From assembly GCA_020632575.1 (NCBI GenBank), contig JACKFH010000052.1:1-19204 (forward strand): DNA of 19,204 nucleotides. The letters are read 5' to 3'. Positions 7,945 to 16,704 of this stretch are shown in pieces. Made by a program: the position numbers and the translations under genes. Numbering within the stretch: the stretch's first letter is position 1; every line of letters starts with the position of its first letter. Under the pieces are notes generated by a model, which was given only the letters and a program-made list of their open reading frames with translations, did no database searches and was not told the origin of the DNA. The DNA comes from Candidatus Omnitrophota bacterium (GTDB taxonomy: Bacteria; Hinthialibacterota; Hinthialibacteria; OLB16).

Positions 7945-9210
7945 ATGAATGACCAACCAAAAATGGGATTGAACGCCACATGGTCCATGGCTGTGGGGGG
8001 CATGGTGGGAGGAGGCATCTTCTCGGTCCTCGGGGTCATTCTTCAGATGGCCGGGGAATGGGCCTGGCTCAGTTTCGTCCTCGCCGGAGTGGTCGCCCTT
8101 CTCACCGGTCACAGTTATGTGTCTCTTTCGGCCGCCTACCATGAGGGAGGCGGGGCTTTCACCTTCCTGAGAAAAATCGGTCGTCCTCATCTGGCCGGGG
8201 ATCTCTCCTGGATACTCCTTCTGGGTTACGTCCTGACAATCTCGGTTTACGGTTTCACATTCGGCCACTATCTCAACAGTCTGTTTGGCTGGGGGGCGTG
8301 GTTTCCTCGAGTATCCGCCGCCGCAATCATCGTCCTCTTGATGGGAGTGAATCTGGTCGGTGTCGGGGAGGCTTCTTGGCTGGAGATTCTCACTGTCTGG
8401 GGAAAACTTTTCGTTCTATTGGGGCTGGCGGTTTTTGGTTTGATTCAGTTCTCCCCCGAAAACCTGAAATACGCTCAGGCGGATCCCGGAGGATTGACCG
8501 GCGCGATCGTTGGAGCGGCCTCGATCTTCATGGCTTATGAAGGTTTCCAACTGCTCACCTACGACTATGCGGACATCCGGGATCCAGAACGAACGCTTCG
8601 AATCGGAGTGATTTCGGCAATCCTTTGCGTGATCGCAATCTATGTCACCGTGACATTGGGGGCGGCCTCGCTGGTGGGCGCCGACAAAATCATCCAGAAG
8701 AAAGAGATCTCACTCGCCTACGCGGGAGAAGCGGCTTTCGGATTAACCGGAAAGATTCTCGTCTCGATCGCCGCCGCCTTTTCCACCGCCTCCGCGATCA
8801 ACGCCACGCTATTCGCGACCGCCCGTCTCTCGAAGCACGTCTCCGAGGATGGCGAGCTTCCAAAGATTTTCACTCATGAGAATTCCTCGGGCATCCCCGA
8901 CCGTTCGCTTTTCTTTTTGGGCGCCGCCTCGGTTTTGCTTTCAGTGACCGGTGGCCTATCGGACCTAGTCGAGGCCGCGAGCCTGGCCTTCCTCTTCACA
9001 TTCGCGACAGTGAACTTTGTCGCCGCGCTGCACACGGATAAATGGACTTGGCTCAGCTGGTTGGGAGGCGCCATTTCGAGCGTTGCCGGGCTAATGCTCA
9101 TTTGGAGGCTGTTCGAAACACAGCCCGTGTCCTTGGCCTTGATTCTATTGATGGTCGGGCTGGTCCTTATCGGAAGAAGATATATGTCCAAGCGAACTCA
9201 GGATGGGTAA
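7945..9210 (+). CDS. APC-superfamily amino-acid/cation permease
   Basis: The protein is about 421 residues with about 11-12 membrane helices, an inner-membrane secondary transporter. The unwound TM1 motif GGMVGGGIFSVLG lies near residues 18-30. The TM6 region (about 193-217) has IFMAYEGFQLLTYDYADIRD followed by PERT, a pattern usual in APC permeases, and ARLSKHVSEDGELPKIF (about 293-309) is the conserved loop after TM8. These place it in the APC superfamily; the substrate is not readable. I chose the ATG at 7945 because GGGAGG at 7931-7936 is spaced 8 bases before it. The in-frame GTG at 7936 overlaps this ribosome site and is less likely. It lies 27 bases after the GT-C-like gene and 44 before the secreted GH-like gene, so cotranscription is likely. 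Confidence 0.88.
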   Translation: MNDQPKMGLNATWSMAVGGMVGGGIFSVLGVILQMAGEWAWLSFVLAGVVALLTGHSYVSLSAAYHEGGGAFTFLRKIGRPHLAGDLSWILLLGYVLTISVYGFTFGHYLNSLFGWGAWFPRVSAAAIIVLLMGVNLVGVGEASWLEILTVWGKLFVLLGLAVFGLIQFSPENLKYAQADPGGLTGAIVGAASIFMAYEGFQLLTYDYADIRDPERTLRIGVISAILCVIAIYVTVTLGAASLVGADKIIQKKEISLAYAGEAAFGLTGKILVSIAAAFSTASAINATLFATARLSKHVSEDGELPKIFTHENSSGIPDRSLFFLGAASVLLSVTGGLSDLVEAASLAFLFTFATVNFVAALHTDKWTWLSWLGGAISSVAGLMLIWRLFETQPVSLALILLMVGLVLIGRRYMSKRTQDG

Positions 9211-9254
9211 TCTCGTTGGACGCCTAATCCATTTGTGAAGGAAGACCTTAAGAT

Positions 9255-10808
9255 ATGATGTCAGGTATTCGACTCCTTTCTGTTTTCGCCCTTTCATTCA
9301 TTGCCAGCGGCTTGGGATGGGATTCGCTCTCCCTGGCGCAGCCCAACGCAATCTCCGGCATCCTCTACAACGAGGATGACAGCAATCGGTTCATGATCGA
9401 TTCGCCGGGGGAGATGACCACGAAGACACTCGACAAGCTGGTCGATGATCTCGCGGGGACCCATGTCACCACGTATATCATTTGTTGCTGCGCCAAGAAT
9501 GCGAACTACCCGAGCGAAGCCTGGTCGGTCTATGGAGATGGATTCGATCCAAATCTCGATAACACCCAACCCTTTTTCGGCGACGTCGATCCTGCGGGCA
9601 GAGACGGTTTGAGGCGATGGGCGCATAACCTTCAGAAAATGACCGCCGAAGGGATCGACACGAACGCCTATATGATCGAGCGGTCCCGTAAGAAGGGGAT
9701 CAGCCCCTGGATCAGCATCCGGATGAACGACGCCCACGACGCCCCTCTAAAAGAATCGCCACTCCACAGCCGATTTTTCATGGACCATCCCGAGTTTAGG
9801 CGAAAGACCGGGTCGGTCGGCGCCTGGACCGATGTCTGTCTCGATTACGGTCGGCCGGAGGTGCGGGCTCATGCGATGGCGCTGATCGAAGAAGTCTGCT
9901 CACGTTATGACATGGATGGCCTCGAACTGGATTGGAACCGATTTCCGCTTCACCTGAAGGAAGGCGAGGAGGACCTCTATCGGGATGTCCTGACCGAATG
10001 GATGGGAGAGGTGCATGAGGTTGTGAAATCGGCCGAGGATAAGTGGGGGCATCCGATCCATCTTGTGGCCCGAGTTTCCGCGAGACCGGAGGTCGCTTAC
10101 GGGATCGGCCTCGACGCGGTCGAGTGGGCGAGAAAGGGATTCATTGACCATCTGATCGTCGCCCCATTCTGGGCGACCACCGATTTCAATATCCCGGTGG
10201 AGAAGTGGATCGAGAACCTGCAAGGGACCGGAGTGGGAGTGACCGCCGGTCTCGAGGCGCGAGTGCAACCTTATCCCGGCGGCCCGAGTCTGCCGAACAC
10301 GCCCGATCGGCGAAGAGGGGCGGCCTTGGCGATGCTAAGCCGAGGGTCACAGGGCATCTATCTCTTCAACTATTTCGAGGTCCCTTCCGCTTACCACGAC
10401 CTGCTCAATGAACTCGACTCGGAAGAGGTCCTCCGCCAAAAAAATCGAACTTATGAGGTCACCTACACCGACATCCAAATCCCGGGCGACCCCATCCCCG
10501 CCCACCTGCCGAAGACCATCGGGAAACACGAATCCGCCGAGTTCGAAATCCCGATTGGCCCGAAACCTCTTCCCTCCGAAGTCACCCTGTCTGTCGTTTA
10601 CGAATCGACCTCCGACAATCCGATCTACTTTCCAGTCAAGCTTAACGGGGATCCGGTCGGTCGGATCGATTACACGGGCCGTATGCCGATCGATTTCCGC
10701 GCCCTAACCGAGGGGACAAATCGATTCGAAATCGCCAATGGCATGGACTATCCGATCGTGATAAAACAGGTCGAACTCCAAATCTCTCCCGAGGACGATT
10801 CCCGCTGA
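9255..10808 (+). CDS. Secreted glycoside-hydrolase-like TIM-barrel protein of unknown substrate
   Basis: This 517-residue protein begins with a Sec signal peptide (about 1-29, ending SLSLAQ). Residues about 33-385 look like an alpha/beta barrel. The clearest sign is MDGLELDWNRFPLHL (220-234), the strand-end motif with E224 and D226 in the place where glycoside hydrolases carry acidic catalytic residues. Other strand ends are KKGISPWISIRMND (146-159), HLVARVSARPE (269-279), DHLIVAPFW (298-306) and GSQGIYLFNYFE (364-375). Residues 400-512 look like a C-terminal beta-sandwich. A run of three cysteines (C77-C79) sits at an early strand end. I recognise a GH-like fold but no named family, so hydrolysis is an inference. 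Two ATG codons lie in tandem at the start, with GAAGGAAG upstream. The stop TGA overlaps the kinase ATG by one base. Confidence 0.75.
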   Translation: MMSGIRLLSVFALSFIASGLGWDSLSLAQPNAISGILYNEDDSNRFMIDSPGEMTTKTLDKLVDDLAGTHVTTYIICCCAKNANYPSEAWSVYGDGFDPNLDNTQPFFGDVDPAGRDGLRRWAHNLQKMTAEGIDTNAYMIERSRKKGISPWISIRMNDAHDAPLKESPLHSRFFMDHPEFRRKTGSVGAWTDVCLDYGRPEVRAHAMALIEEVCSRYDMDGLELDWNRFPLHLKEGEEDLYRDVLTEWMGEVHEVVKSAEDKWGHPIHLVARVSARPEVAYGIGLDAVEWARKGFIDHLIVAPFWATTDFNIPVEKWIENLQGTGVGVTAGLEARVQPYPGGPSLPNTPDRRRGAALAMLSRGSQGIYLFNYFEVPSAYHDLLNELDSEEVLRQKNRTYEVTYTDIQIPGDPIPAHLPKTIGKHESAEFEIPIGPKPLPSEVTLSVVYESTSDNPIYFPVKLNGDPVGRIDYTGRMPIDFRALTEGTNRFEIANGMDYPIVIKQVELQISPEDDSR

Positions 10809-11797
10809 TGGCCTCCCCTAAGACCCCCGACAAGAAACTCGATATTATCTCCCTCGGCGAGACCATGATTCGCCATTACACCCGTCACTTCGAGCGGATC
10901 GAACAATCGCGCGACCTCGGTTTTTCGATCGCGGGGGCCGAGTCGAATGTCGCGGTGGCAGCCGCAAGGGTCGGTCTGAAGACGGGGTGGATCAGCAAAT
11001 TGGTCGAGAACCCCCTGGGCGAGAAAATCCATCGGGAGATCGAACAGAACGGGGTCGACATGAGTCGGGTTGTCTGGACCGACAAGGGGCGTGTTGGAAC
11101 TTTTTATATCGAGTTTGGCAGCACGCCTCGTCCGACCAAGGTGATCTACGATCGTGAGGGGAGCGCGGCCTCGACCCTCAAACCGGAGGAGGTGGATTGG
11201 GATTACGTGCGCTCCGCGAAATGGTTTCACACGACCGGGATTACGCCCGCGCTGAGCAAGGCTTGTCTCGACACGGTCCGGGTGGGAATCGAAGAAGCGC
11301 ATCGGGGGAAGACGTCGGTCTCCTTGGACCTCAACTATCGATCCAAACTCTGGTCCCCCTCCAAATGCAAGAAGACTCTCTCGCCATTGCTCCCGAAAGT
11401 GGACCTATTCATCGCCGGATTCGAGGATCTGATCCAGGTTTTCGGAATTCGGGGGACCGCAAAAAGCCAGGCCAAGGAGATTCAGGAGGAATTCGGAGTT
11501 TCAAAAGTCCTTGTCACCTGCGGCGCCGAGGGGGCCATCCTTCGGGAGTCGAACGGCGAAATCCATGAGATCTCGTTCGAAAGATTTCCGGTCAAGTCGA
11601 TCGATCGAATCGGAACGGGAGATGCGTTCGCGGCCGGGTTTCTGGCCGGGATGATCGAGAGGGATATCGAGTTGGGATTGCTCTATGGAGCGGGCCTCTG
11701 CGCTCTCAAGTATTCAATACCGGGGGATCATGCACTGGTCTATCGCGATGAACTGTTGGCGGTGATTGAGGGGAAACAAGGAAGCCTTTATCGATAA
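10808..11797 (+). CDS. kdgK: PfkB-family sugar kinase, likely 2-keto-3-deoxygluconate kinase
   Basis: The 329-residue length is normal for a PfkB/ribokinase-family enzyme. The N-terminal substrate region has SLGETM (15-20) and IAGAESNVAVAAARVG (41-56). DLNYRSKLW at 174-182 is the stretch typical of KDG kinases. The C-terminal PfkB signature DRIGTGDAFAAG (266-277) provides the catalytic base D272 and the anion hole, and KYSIPGD (301-307) completes the ATP site. The reaction would be ATP-dependent phosphorylation of 2-keto-3-deoxygluconate to KDPG, a step in uronate, pectin and alginate breakdown. A related sugar such as fructose or ribose is possible, because specificity is set by few residues. 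The ATG overlaps the TGA of the upstream gene (TGATG), indicating translational coupling. No KDPG aldolase is seen in the window. Confidence 0.85.
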   Translation: MASPKTPDKKLDIISLGETMIRHYTRHFERIEQSRDLGFSIAGAESNVAVAAARVGLKTGWISKLVENPLGEKIHREIEQNGVDMSRVVWTDKGRVGTFYIEFGSTPRPTKVIYDREGSAASTLKPEEVDWDYVRSAKWFHTTGITPALSKACLDTVRVGIEEAHRGKTSVSLDLNYRSKLWSPSKCKKTLSPLLPKVDLFIAGFEDLIQVFGIRGTAKSQAKEIQEEFGVSKVLVTCGAEGAILRESNGEIHEISFERFPVKSIDRIGTGDAFAAGFLAGMIERDIELGLLYGAGLCALKYSIPGDHALVYRDELLAVIEGKQGSLYR

Positions 11798-11855
11798 ACG
11801 GGAGGGGTCAGGCGGGTGGTTCATTGGAAGCTGAAACAAGCCCCCCAATTTAACC

Positions 11856-11933
11856 AGCGGAGTGAAGACTTGAGTGCTACCCACCCTCCCTCGGCGAGAG
11901 AGTGCGGGGTGGGCCTCAACCCTCCACTCCGCT
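11856..11933. repeat. Long imperfect hairpin between convergent genes
   Basis: Three nested perfect arms occur: AGCGGAGTG (11856-11864) with CACTCCGCT (11925-11933); TTGAG (11870-11874) with CTCAA (11915-11919); and CCCACCC (11880-11886) with GGGTGGG (11907-11913). The interior loops are short (five bases on both sides, then five against one). It lies 58 bases after the kinase stop and 15 bases after the stop of the opposite-strand HAF gene, so it could end transcription from both sides. No good T tract follows in either direction, so processing or a mobile palindromic (REP-like) repeat are alternatives. Confidence 0.6.
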
Positions 11934-11948
11934 TGCAGGAAAAACCAC

Positions 11949-13130
11949 TCAGTTGACTGAGAGGAAAGAACTTTCCAATGCCACGGTTACTGCCACGTTC
12001 GATTCCTCCTCCAATTCGACCGGAGTAAGCAGGAACCCATGCAGGTGACCGTTCTTGTTTCCAAAACCGACGATTTGACCGCGGTCGTTGACTCCGGTCG
12101 CGGCGGATAGAGCGGTCCATTCGGAACCCTGTGGAATCAATCGATTCAAATCTTGAGGCGATCCCTCTTTCCAAAGGACCGCGCGAGAACTGGTTTTGAC
12201 GAGTTGGGAGGAAAACAGGCGCGCGCCCAGATTGAGCGCTCGTTTGGCGAACTCCGGCATGCGGTCGGGTTCGCCATCGGCCTGCCCGACAATCAGCCCA
12301 TGGTTGTTGATATCGGAAGCCAAGCTCCATCGACCCCCCATGCTCCCCAGGTCGGTGATCTTCGTATCTCGGAACAGGGCCGCATGGGTGGAACCCTCTC
12401 TGGTTTGCGCTTGTCCGACGATCAGACCCTCTTCATTGATGGCGGCCGCCAGGCTTCTTTCGCCGCCCAAGGTCCCCAGGTCGATCATGCCCTGCTCCTC
12501 GACCCACTTGAAAGCGTGCGTTCTTCGGTCGGCGGTGACAGACCACCCGACCACTTCTCCCCGATCGTTGAGGGCGCTTGCTTGGCTCAGGTTTCCGCCA
12601 AGGGTTCCGAGGTGTCGGACACCCTGCCCCGGTTCGTAACGAAAGGCTTCGAAATTGGACAATGCGTTCTCTCCAACCTGGCCCACCATGTAACCGTCGG
12701 TGTTGACTCCGTAAGCGATGCTTTGCCCCTCCTCGAACGGGCTGAAATCGAAATCCAGGTTTTGGCTCATCCATGAATAGGCGCGTGAGGCGCCCTTTTG
12801 ATCCCCCACATGTCCGACTACGAGGCCGGAGTCGCTGATATCATTGGCGAAACTCAGAGACTCGGAATCGAGCTTCAGATCGTTCCGTCCTGTCTCCTCG
12901 CGCCACACGAACGCTTCGGTTCCCTGAAGCCGCCCGGTGAGAATGCCGACCACGGTCCCGGAGTTGTTGACTCGGCTGGGATACATGCCGACTCCCAGAT
13001 CCGCGATCTGGTATTGAGCCGGCTCGGACTCGGGTTCGGGAAATTGGACAAAGTTCGAGGCGAGGACGGTGAAACTGGATAGGCCAATCACGGACATACA
13101 GATCTTTTTTCGAAGGGTGCTCCTTCCCAT
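11949..13130 (-). CDS. HAF-repeat secreted protein
   Basis: The product is 393 residues from the ATG at 13128-13130. I chose this start because GAGAGG lies about 9 bases upstream and the protein then opens with a signal peptide (MGRSTLRKKICMSVIGLSS, then a hydrophobic stretch to about residue 28). The frame stays open upstream to 13313, but those 61 codons look non-coding. After a short acidic linker come about seven repeats of roughly 40-50 residues, each built on xxxNxxGxVVG: SRVNNSGTVVG, NDISDSGLVVG, YGVNTDGYMVG, SALNDRGEVVG, AAINEEGLIVG, SDINNHGLIVG, TGVNDRGQIVG. Between them lie HLGTLGG, DLGTLGG and AFKW-type segments. This is the HAF family of probable extracellular repeat proteins, predicted to fold as a beta-propeller-like solenoid. 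The molecular function is unknown. No sorting signal is seen at the C-terminus. Confidence 0.85.
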   Translation of the reverse strand: MGRSTLRKKICMSVIGLSSFTVLASNFVQFPEPESEPAQYQIADLGVGMYPSRVNNSGTVVGILTGRLQGTEAFVWREETGRNDLKLDSESLSFANDISDSGLVVGHVGDQKGASRAYSWMSQNLDFDFSPFEEGQSIAYGVNTDGYMVGQVGENALSNFEAFRYEPGQGVRHLGTLGGNLSQASALNDRGEVVGWSVTADRRTHAFKWVEEQGMIDLGTLGGERSLAAAINEEGLIVGQAQTREGSTHAALFRDTKITDLGSMGGRWSLASDINNHGLIVGQADGEPDRMPEFAKRALNLGARLFSSQLVKTSSRAVLWKEGSPQDLNRLIPQGSEWTALSAATGVNDRGQIVGFGNKNGHLHGFLLTPVELEEESNVAVTVALESSFLSVN

Positions 13131-13489
13131 ATCTGTTAACCTCTCCACACGATCAAGTTCAATCATCCGCCGACCACACACATTTCGATCGGCAATCCAG
13201 AGTTTGTCGGGTTTAAAGACCAAAATCCCGAAAGAAAAAACACGGATCCGCTCACGAGAGAAAGCAAGATCCGAACCCATTGGCTGAAATACACGCAAGA
13301 GTAATGATTTCAATTGGATACAAGACGACCGCCGTCCAGGCTCATGGCCGATCCCGTGCCGATTACGAAAAAAAGTTGTTCAATCCTGGTGGATTTTCCG
13401 CAACCTAGCACAATCGAAATCGATTCGCTAAATCGGTTTTGCCAAGGGGATTACAAATGCCGAGGTTCCGACATTTTCGAAAGATACGA
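13131..13489. other. Intergenic region upstream of the HAF-repeat gene
   Basis: These 359 bases separate the HAF gene start from the stop of the Trx/TPR gene on the same strand. The region is more AT-rich than its flanks and should hold the HAF promoter. The best minus-strand candidate, TTGAAA then TATTTC with a 16-base spacer, is weak, so I do not call it. I find no RNA gene, no convincing hairpin terminator for the upstream gene and no supported small gene. The frame of the HAF gene extends through part of it without protein-like composition. Confidence 0.5.
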
Positions 13490-14776
13490 TCATTCACGAA
13501 ATCTCCGGACCACATCGCCCTTTCCATCGGATCCTTTTTCCGGTGCAAACACCTCCTCGCCAAACTGGTCTTCGCCATCGGGGCCGACCGAGTAAAGGAC
13601 ATAATCCTCGGGATTCTCCAGGTGCAAATAGAGATAAGGGAAACCGGGGGTGAAGGGATCCTTCGGGACCTTCTCATCGGCGGGTTCAAGCTCCGGCAAT
13701 TCATCCAAAAAGTTGGGAAAGGCGCCATCCCGTTCGATGGCTTGTTTCAGAATCGCTTCGAGTTGGTCGAGATCCTTGGAGACCTTTTCCATCTTCTCCT
13801 CGAAACCGAGTTCCGATTCCTCGGTGGCCTCCTCGACTCCCGCTCCGCCCCCAAGCGGCGGCTCCAATCCGACACCCGGGTATCCTCGTCCCGCCAAAAC
13901 ATAGAGTCCAGCCAAAAAAGCCTTTCGCTCCTCTTCATGCTCGGAAACGTTCTCCGGGTCCTTTTCGAACTCCATTGCTTGATCGAGAAAATCGACCGCC
14001 TCCTCATTCTCCCCCTGGTCATTCAGCAGCAGGGCCAAACGAATGAAGATGTGCAATGCGGTTTCGGGGTCTCTGTTTTTCTCCAAGGATTTAAGCGCTT
14101 CCCGATAGCGGTCGATCGCCTCATCGAACCGACCCGACTTGTAATAGAGGTCGGCCAATTTGAGGTGCAATCGCAAATGTTGTTCGGAGGTCCCTTGCGG
14201 TAAAAGGTGAACCGCCTGCTCCAAACCTTGAAAGACGTCGTTGTATTTCCTCAGCTGTAGGTCGGCCTCGGCCTGACGGACCAATTGTGTGACCGATTTT
14301 ACTTCCGCCTCCTCGGCGAGAAGTTCCATGGGGTTCAGGGTGTTCATGATCGCCCCAGTCTCGAGAAATTTGGCGACCTGTTCACGGCTATCGGTTTTCT
14401 CCAGCACCCCCAGGACTCGTTCTTTGAGGTTCGGGTTTTTCGACTTTCCGATCAGGGCCAAAGAGGGGACACTCTGAATCCCACAAGCGACCGCCAAATC
14501 GCGGTGATCCTCGACCCTGAGGGAGACTTTGATGTAAGAGGCAAGCAGCTCCGGAACGCTAGCCCACCGATTGAGGTTTCTCTCCAGATTCTCCGTGTCG
14601 CGGTTGGGGGCCGACCAAAACAAAATCAAAATGGTTTGGCCGCCGGCTGCCTGAGCGGTTTCGGCTTGTTCGAAGGTTTTCAGCCAAGCCCTGTCCTCCG
14701 CGAAGGGAGGGGCGATTTCGCAAACAGCCGCCCAAACGGGAATAAAGACGAATGCGCAAAGAATGAGCCGTGTCAT
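13490..14776 (-). CDS. Secreted thioredoxin-like/TPR protein with GspG-like C-terminus
   Basis: The product is 428 residues from the ATG at 14774-14776; a GTG at 14815 would add 13 residues. The ATG start gives a clean signal peptide (MTRLILCAFVFIPVWAAVCE), although neither start has a good ribosome site. Residues about 28-130 have a thioredoxin-like fold (TILILFWSAPNRDTENLERN; QSVPSLALIGK with the cis-proline position), but the CxxC is replaced by APNR, so it should not be redox-active. TPR helices follow at about 162-275 (ADLYYKSGRFDEAIDRYREA, LLLNDQGENEEAVDFLDQAM). After a Gly/Glu-rich linker, residues about 320-408 have a helix (LDQLEAILKQAIERDGAFPN) and KDPFTPGFPYLYL with YVLYSVGPDGEDQFGEE, the pattern of the C-terminal domain of the major pseudopilin GspG. 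The role is unknown; a periplasmic scaffold is a reasonable guess. It follows the SulP gene by 83 bases. Confidence 0.75.
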   Translation of the reverse strand: MTRLILCAFVFIPVWAAVCEIAPPFAEDRAWLKTFEQAETAQAAGGQTILILFWSAPNRDTENLERNLNRWASVPELLASYIKVSLRVEDHRDLAVACGIQSVPSLALIGKSKNPNLKERVLGVLEKTDSREQVAKFLETGAIMNTLNPMELLAEEAEVKSVTQLVRQAEADLQLRKYNDVFQGLEQAVHLLPQGTSEQHLRLHLKLADLYYKSGRFDEAIDRYREALKSLEKNRDPETALHIFIRLALLLNDQGENEEAVDFLDQAMEFEKDPENVSEHEEERKAFLAGLYVLAGRGYPGVGLEPPLGGGAGVEEATEESELGFEEKMEKVSKDLDQLEAILKQAIERDGAFPNFLDELPELEPADEKVPKDPFTPGFPYLYLHLENPEDYVLYSVGPDGEDQFGEEVFAPEKGSDGKGDVVRRFRE

Positions 14777-14859
14777 GGCACGGTAAGAATAACACAATCG
14801 CGCGGTTCCAAACACGCGAACCGACTATTCCGATTGTAAAAAGAGAGCGAATTCCTTTG

Positions 14860-16542
14860 TCATTGAACTCGATTTTCCTTTTCCTCAATCAACGCCCTAG
14901 CGTGGCGGAGAGCCTCGCCGACATTCTTGTGGATGCGATCCGACCCCATCCTTTCTTTCAAGCCCGATTTCGCGAGCGCCTCACTCGGCTGAGGCCGGAT
15001 TCCCGAGATAAGAAGTTCGGTCCCCCAGGACTCCGTCTTTTTGAAAATCGATTCGAGCGCATGCAAACCGGTGGCGTCGATGGCGGGGACATGGCGCATT
15101 CGCAGAATCAGGACTTTCGGCGGCTTCTCCAGAACTGTCATCGCATCCTGAAACTTACTGGCGGCGCCGAAAAAGAAGGGCCCGTTGATTTCAAAGACCT
15201 CCACTCCCTCGGGGATATCGAACCTCGCGATCGAGAAGGGATCGTGGATCTCTTCCTCCTCGTCATTGGCCGGAATAATGAACCCGGCATGAGTCACCTT
15301 CTCCATCCGTCTCATGAACAGAAAAGCCGCGAGGACAATTCCTGCTTCAATCGCCACGGTCAGATCGACAAGGACTGTCAGAAAGAAAGTGATCAAGAGG
15401 ACCGCTAGGTCGCTCCTTGGCGAGCTGAATAAGTTCATGAAAAGTCGCCATTCGCTCATGTTGTAAGCCACAATCAAAAGGACCGCGGCAAGCACCGGCA
15501 TCGGAATCAGCGAGGCCCATTTTCCGAAGAAGAGTAGGATCAGAAGCAGAGTAACCGCATGAATCATCCCCGCGATGGGAGTCCGCCCGCCGTTTTTGAT
15601 GTTGGTCGCGGTCCGTGCGATCGCGCCCGTGGCGGGAATCCCTCCAAAAAGTGGCGTCACGATGTTGGCGACGCCCTGGGCGACCAGCTCCATGTTGGAC
15701 CGGTGGCGTGTTCCAATCATTCCATCCGCGACCACCGCGGACAGAAGGGATTCGATGGCGCCGAGCGAGGCGATGGTGACCGCGGCGGGAAAGAGCGACT
15801 GGAGGTTGGCGAGGTCGAAATCGGGGAGGGTCGGTTTTGGCAAGGAATTTGGGACTTCCCCGAATCGGCTCCCAATGGTCTCAACCGGGAGGTTGAACAG
15901 AGCAACGACCGGGGTCACCAGCAGGATCGCAATGAGGGAGCCCGGAATTCGGTGAGTCACTTTTGGAAAAAGAAGGATGATGCCGAGAGACGATGCGCCA
16001 ACCCCCAAAGCCCATGGGTTCAGGGTTTCTCGCGAGGCCCAATACAACTCAATCTTTTCGAGGAACTCACCAGGAGTTGTGGCAAGCTGGAGACCAAAGA
16101 AATCAGGGATCTGGGTGACAGCGATGATCACCGCGATTCCGGTGGTGAACCCGACGGTCACAGGGTAGGGCATGTATTTGATCACCGACCCCAGTCGGGC
16201 AATTCCGAGAATAACCAGCAGTGCTCCAGCCATCATGGTGGCAAGTGTGAGTCCCTCGATTCCGTGTTGTTGGACGACCCCATAGACGATGACGATGAAC
16301 GCCCCGGTGGGCCCACCAATTTGGACACGGCTGCCGGAGAGGAGGGAAATGAGGAACCCGGCGATAATTGCGGTGTAGAGCCCCTGTTCCGGTTTCACAC
16401 CTGAGGCGATGCCGAACGCGATCGCCAACGGGAGCGCAACAATTCCAGTGATAAGGCCAGCCACCAGATCCGCGGAGAAGTGCGAAAGTGAATACCCTTC
16501 CTTGAGGACAGTAAAGAGTTTAGGTTGCAGACGGGTCGGCAT
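14860..16542 (-). CDS. SulP-family anion transporter with C-terminal STAS domain
   Basis: The 560-residue length is normal for the family. The transport core (about 20-415) has the SulP opening (LVAGLITGIVALPLAIAFGI at 27-46), RVQIGGPTGAFIVIVYGVV (72-90), and the strongly conserved region about 258-325 with GAIESLLSAVVADGMIGTRH followed by VANIVTPLFGGIPATGAIAR. A cytoplasmic STAS domain spans about 440-555, with AIDATGLHALE (487-497) at the site where anti-sigma-antagonist-like domains carry a regulatory Ser/Thr (T491 here). Bacterial SulP proteins move sulfate, bicarbonate or dicarboxylates, usually with sodium or proton coupling; the anion is not set by sequence alone. The ATG start (16540-16542) has no strong ribosome site. 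It is the first gene of a likely minus-strand pair with the Trx/TPR gene. Confidence 0.93.
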   Translation of the reverse strand: MPTRLQPKLFTVLKEGYSLSHFSADLVAGLITGIVALPLAIAFGIASGVKPEQGLYTAIIAGFLISLLSGSRVQIGGPTGAFIVIVYGVVQQHGIEGLTLATMMAGALLVILGIARLGSVIKYMPYPVTVGFTTGIAVIIAVTQIPDFFGLQLATTPGEFLEKIELYWASRETLNPWALGVGASSLGIILLFPKVTHRIPGSLIAILLVTPVVALFNLPVETIGSRFGEVPNSLPKPTLPDFDLANLQSLFPAAVTIASLGAIESLLSAVVADGMIGTRHRSNMELVAQGVANIVTPLFGGIPATGAIARTATNIKNGGRTPIAGMIHAVTLLLILLFFGKWASLIPMPVLAAVLLIVAYNMSEWRLFMNLFSSPRSDLAVLLITFFLTVLVDLTVAIEAGIVLAAFLFMRRMEKVTHAGFIIPANDEEEEIHDPFSIARFDIPEGVEVFEINGPFFFGAASKFQDAMTVLEKPPKVLILRMRHVPAIDATGLHALESIFKKTESWGTELLISGIRPQPSEALAKSGLKERMGSDRIHKNVGEALRHARALIEEKENRVQ

Positions 16543-16704
16543 GAATATCTAAGGCTCTATGGGTGTGAAGCCTATGAGACCGGGTGAAGGTTCCGATTTT
16601 TCATCAAAGGGCGTGAGAGGAAGAACGGTTGGAGGTCATTATTCGGGTACTTTAATGGAAGAAACGCCTGTTTGGAATTCCTGTGATACCCACAGATTGG
16701 TCCC

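Noticed and set aside
13131..13313. N-terminal extension of the HAF-repeat protein
   Set aside because: The extra 61 residues lack protein-like character and would bury the signal peptide; the ATG at 13130 has its own ribosome site.
13314..13595. A 93-codon plus-strand frame
   Set aside because: Half of it is antisense to the Trx/TPR gene; composition is rich in Ser, Pro and Arg as in shadow frames.
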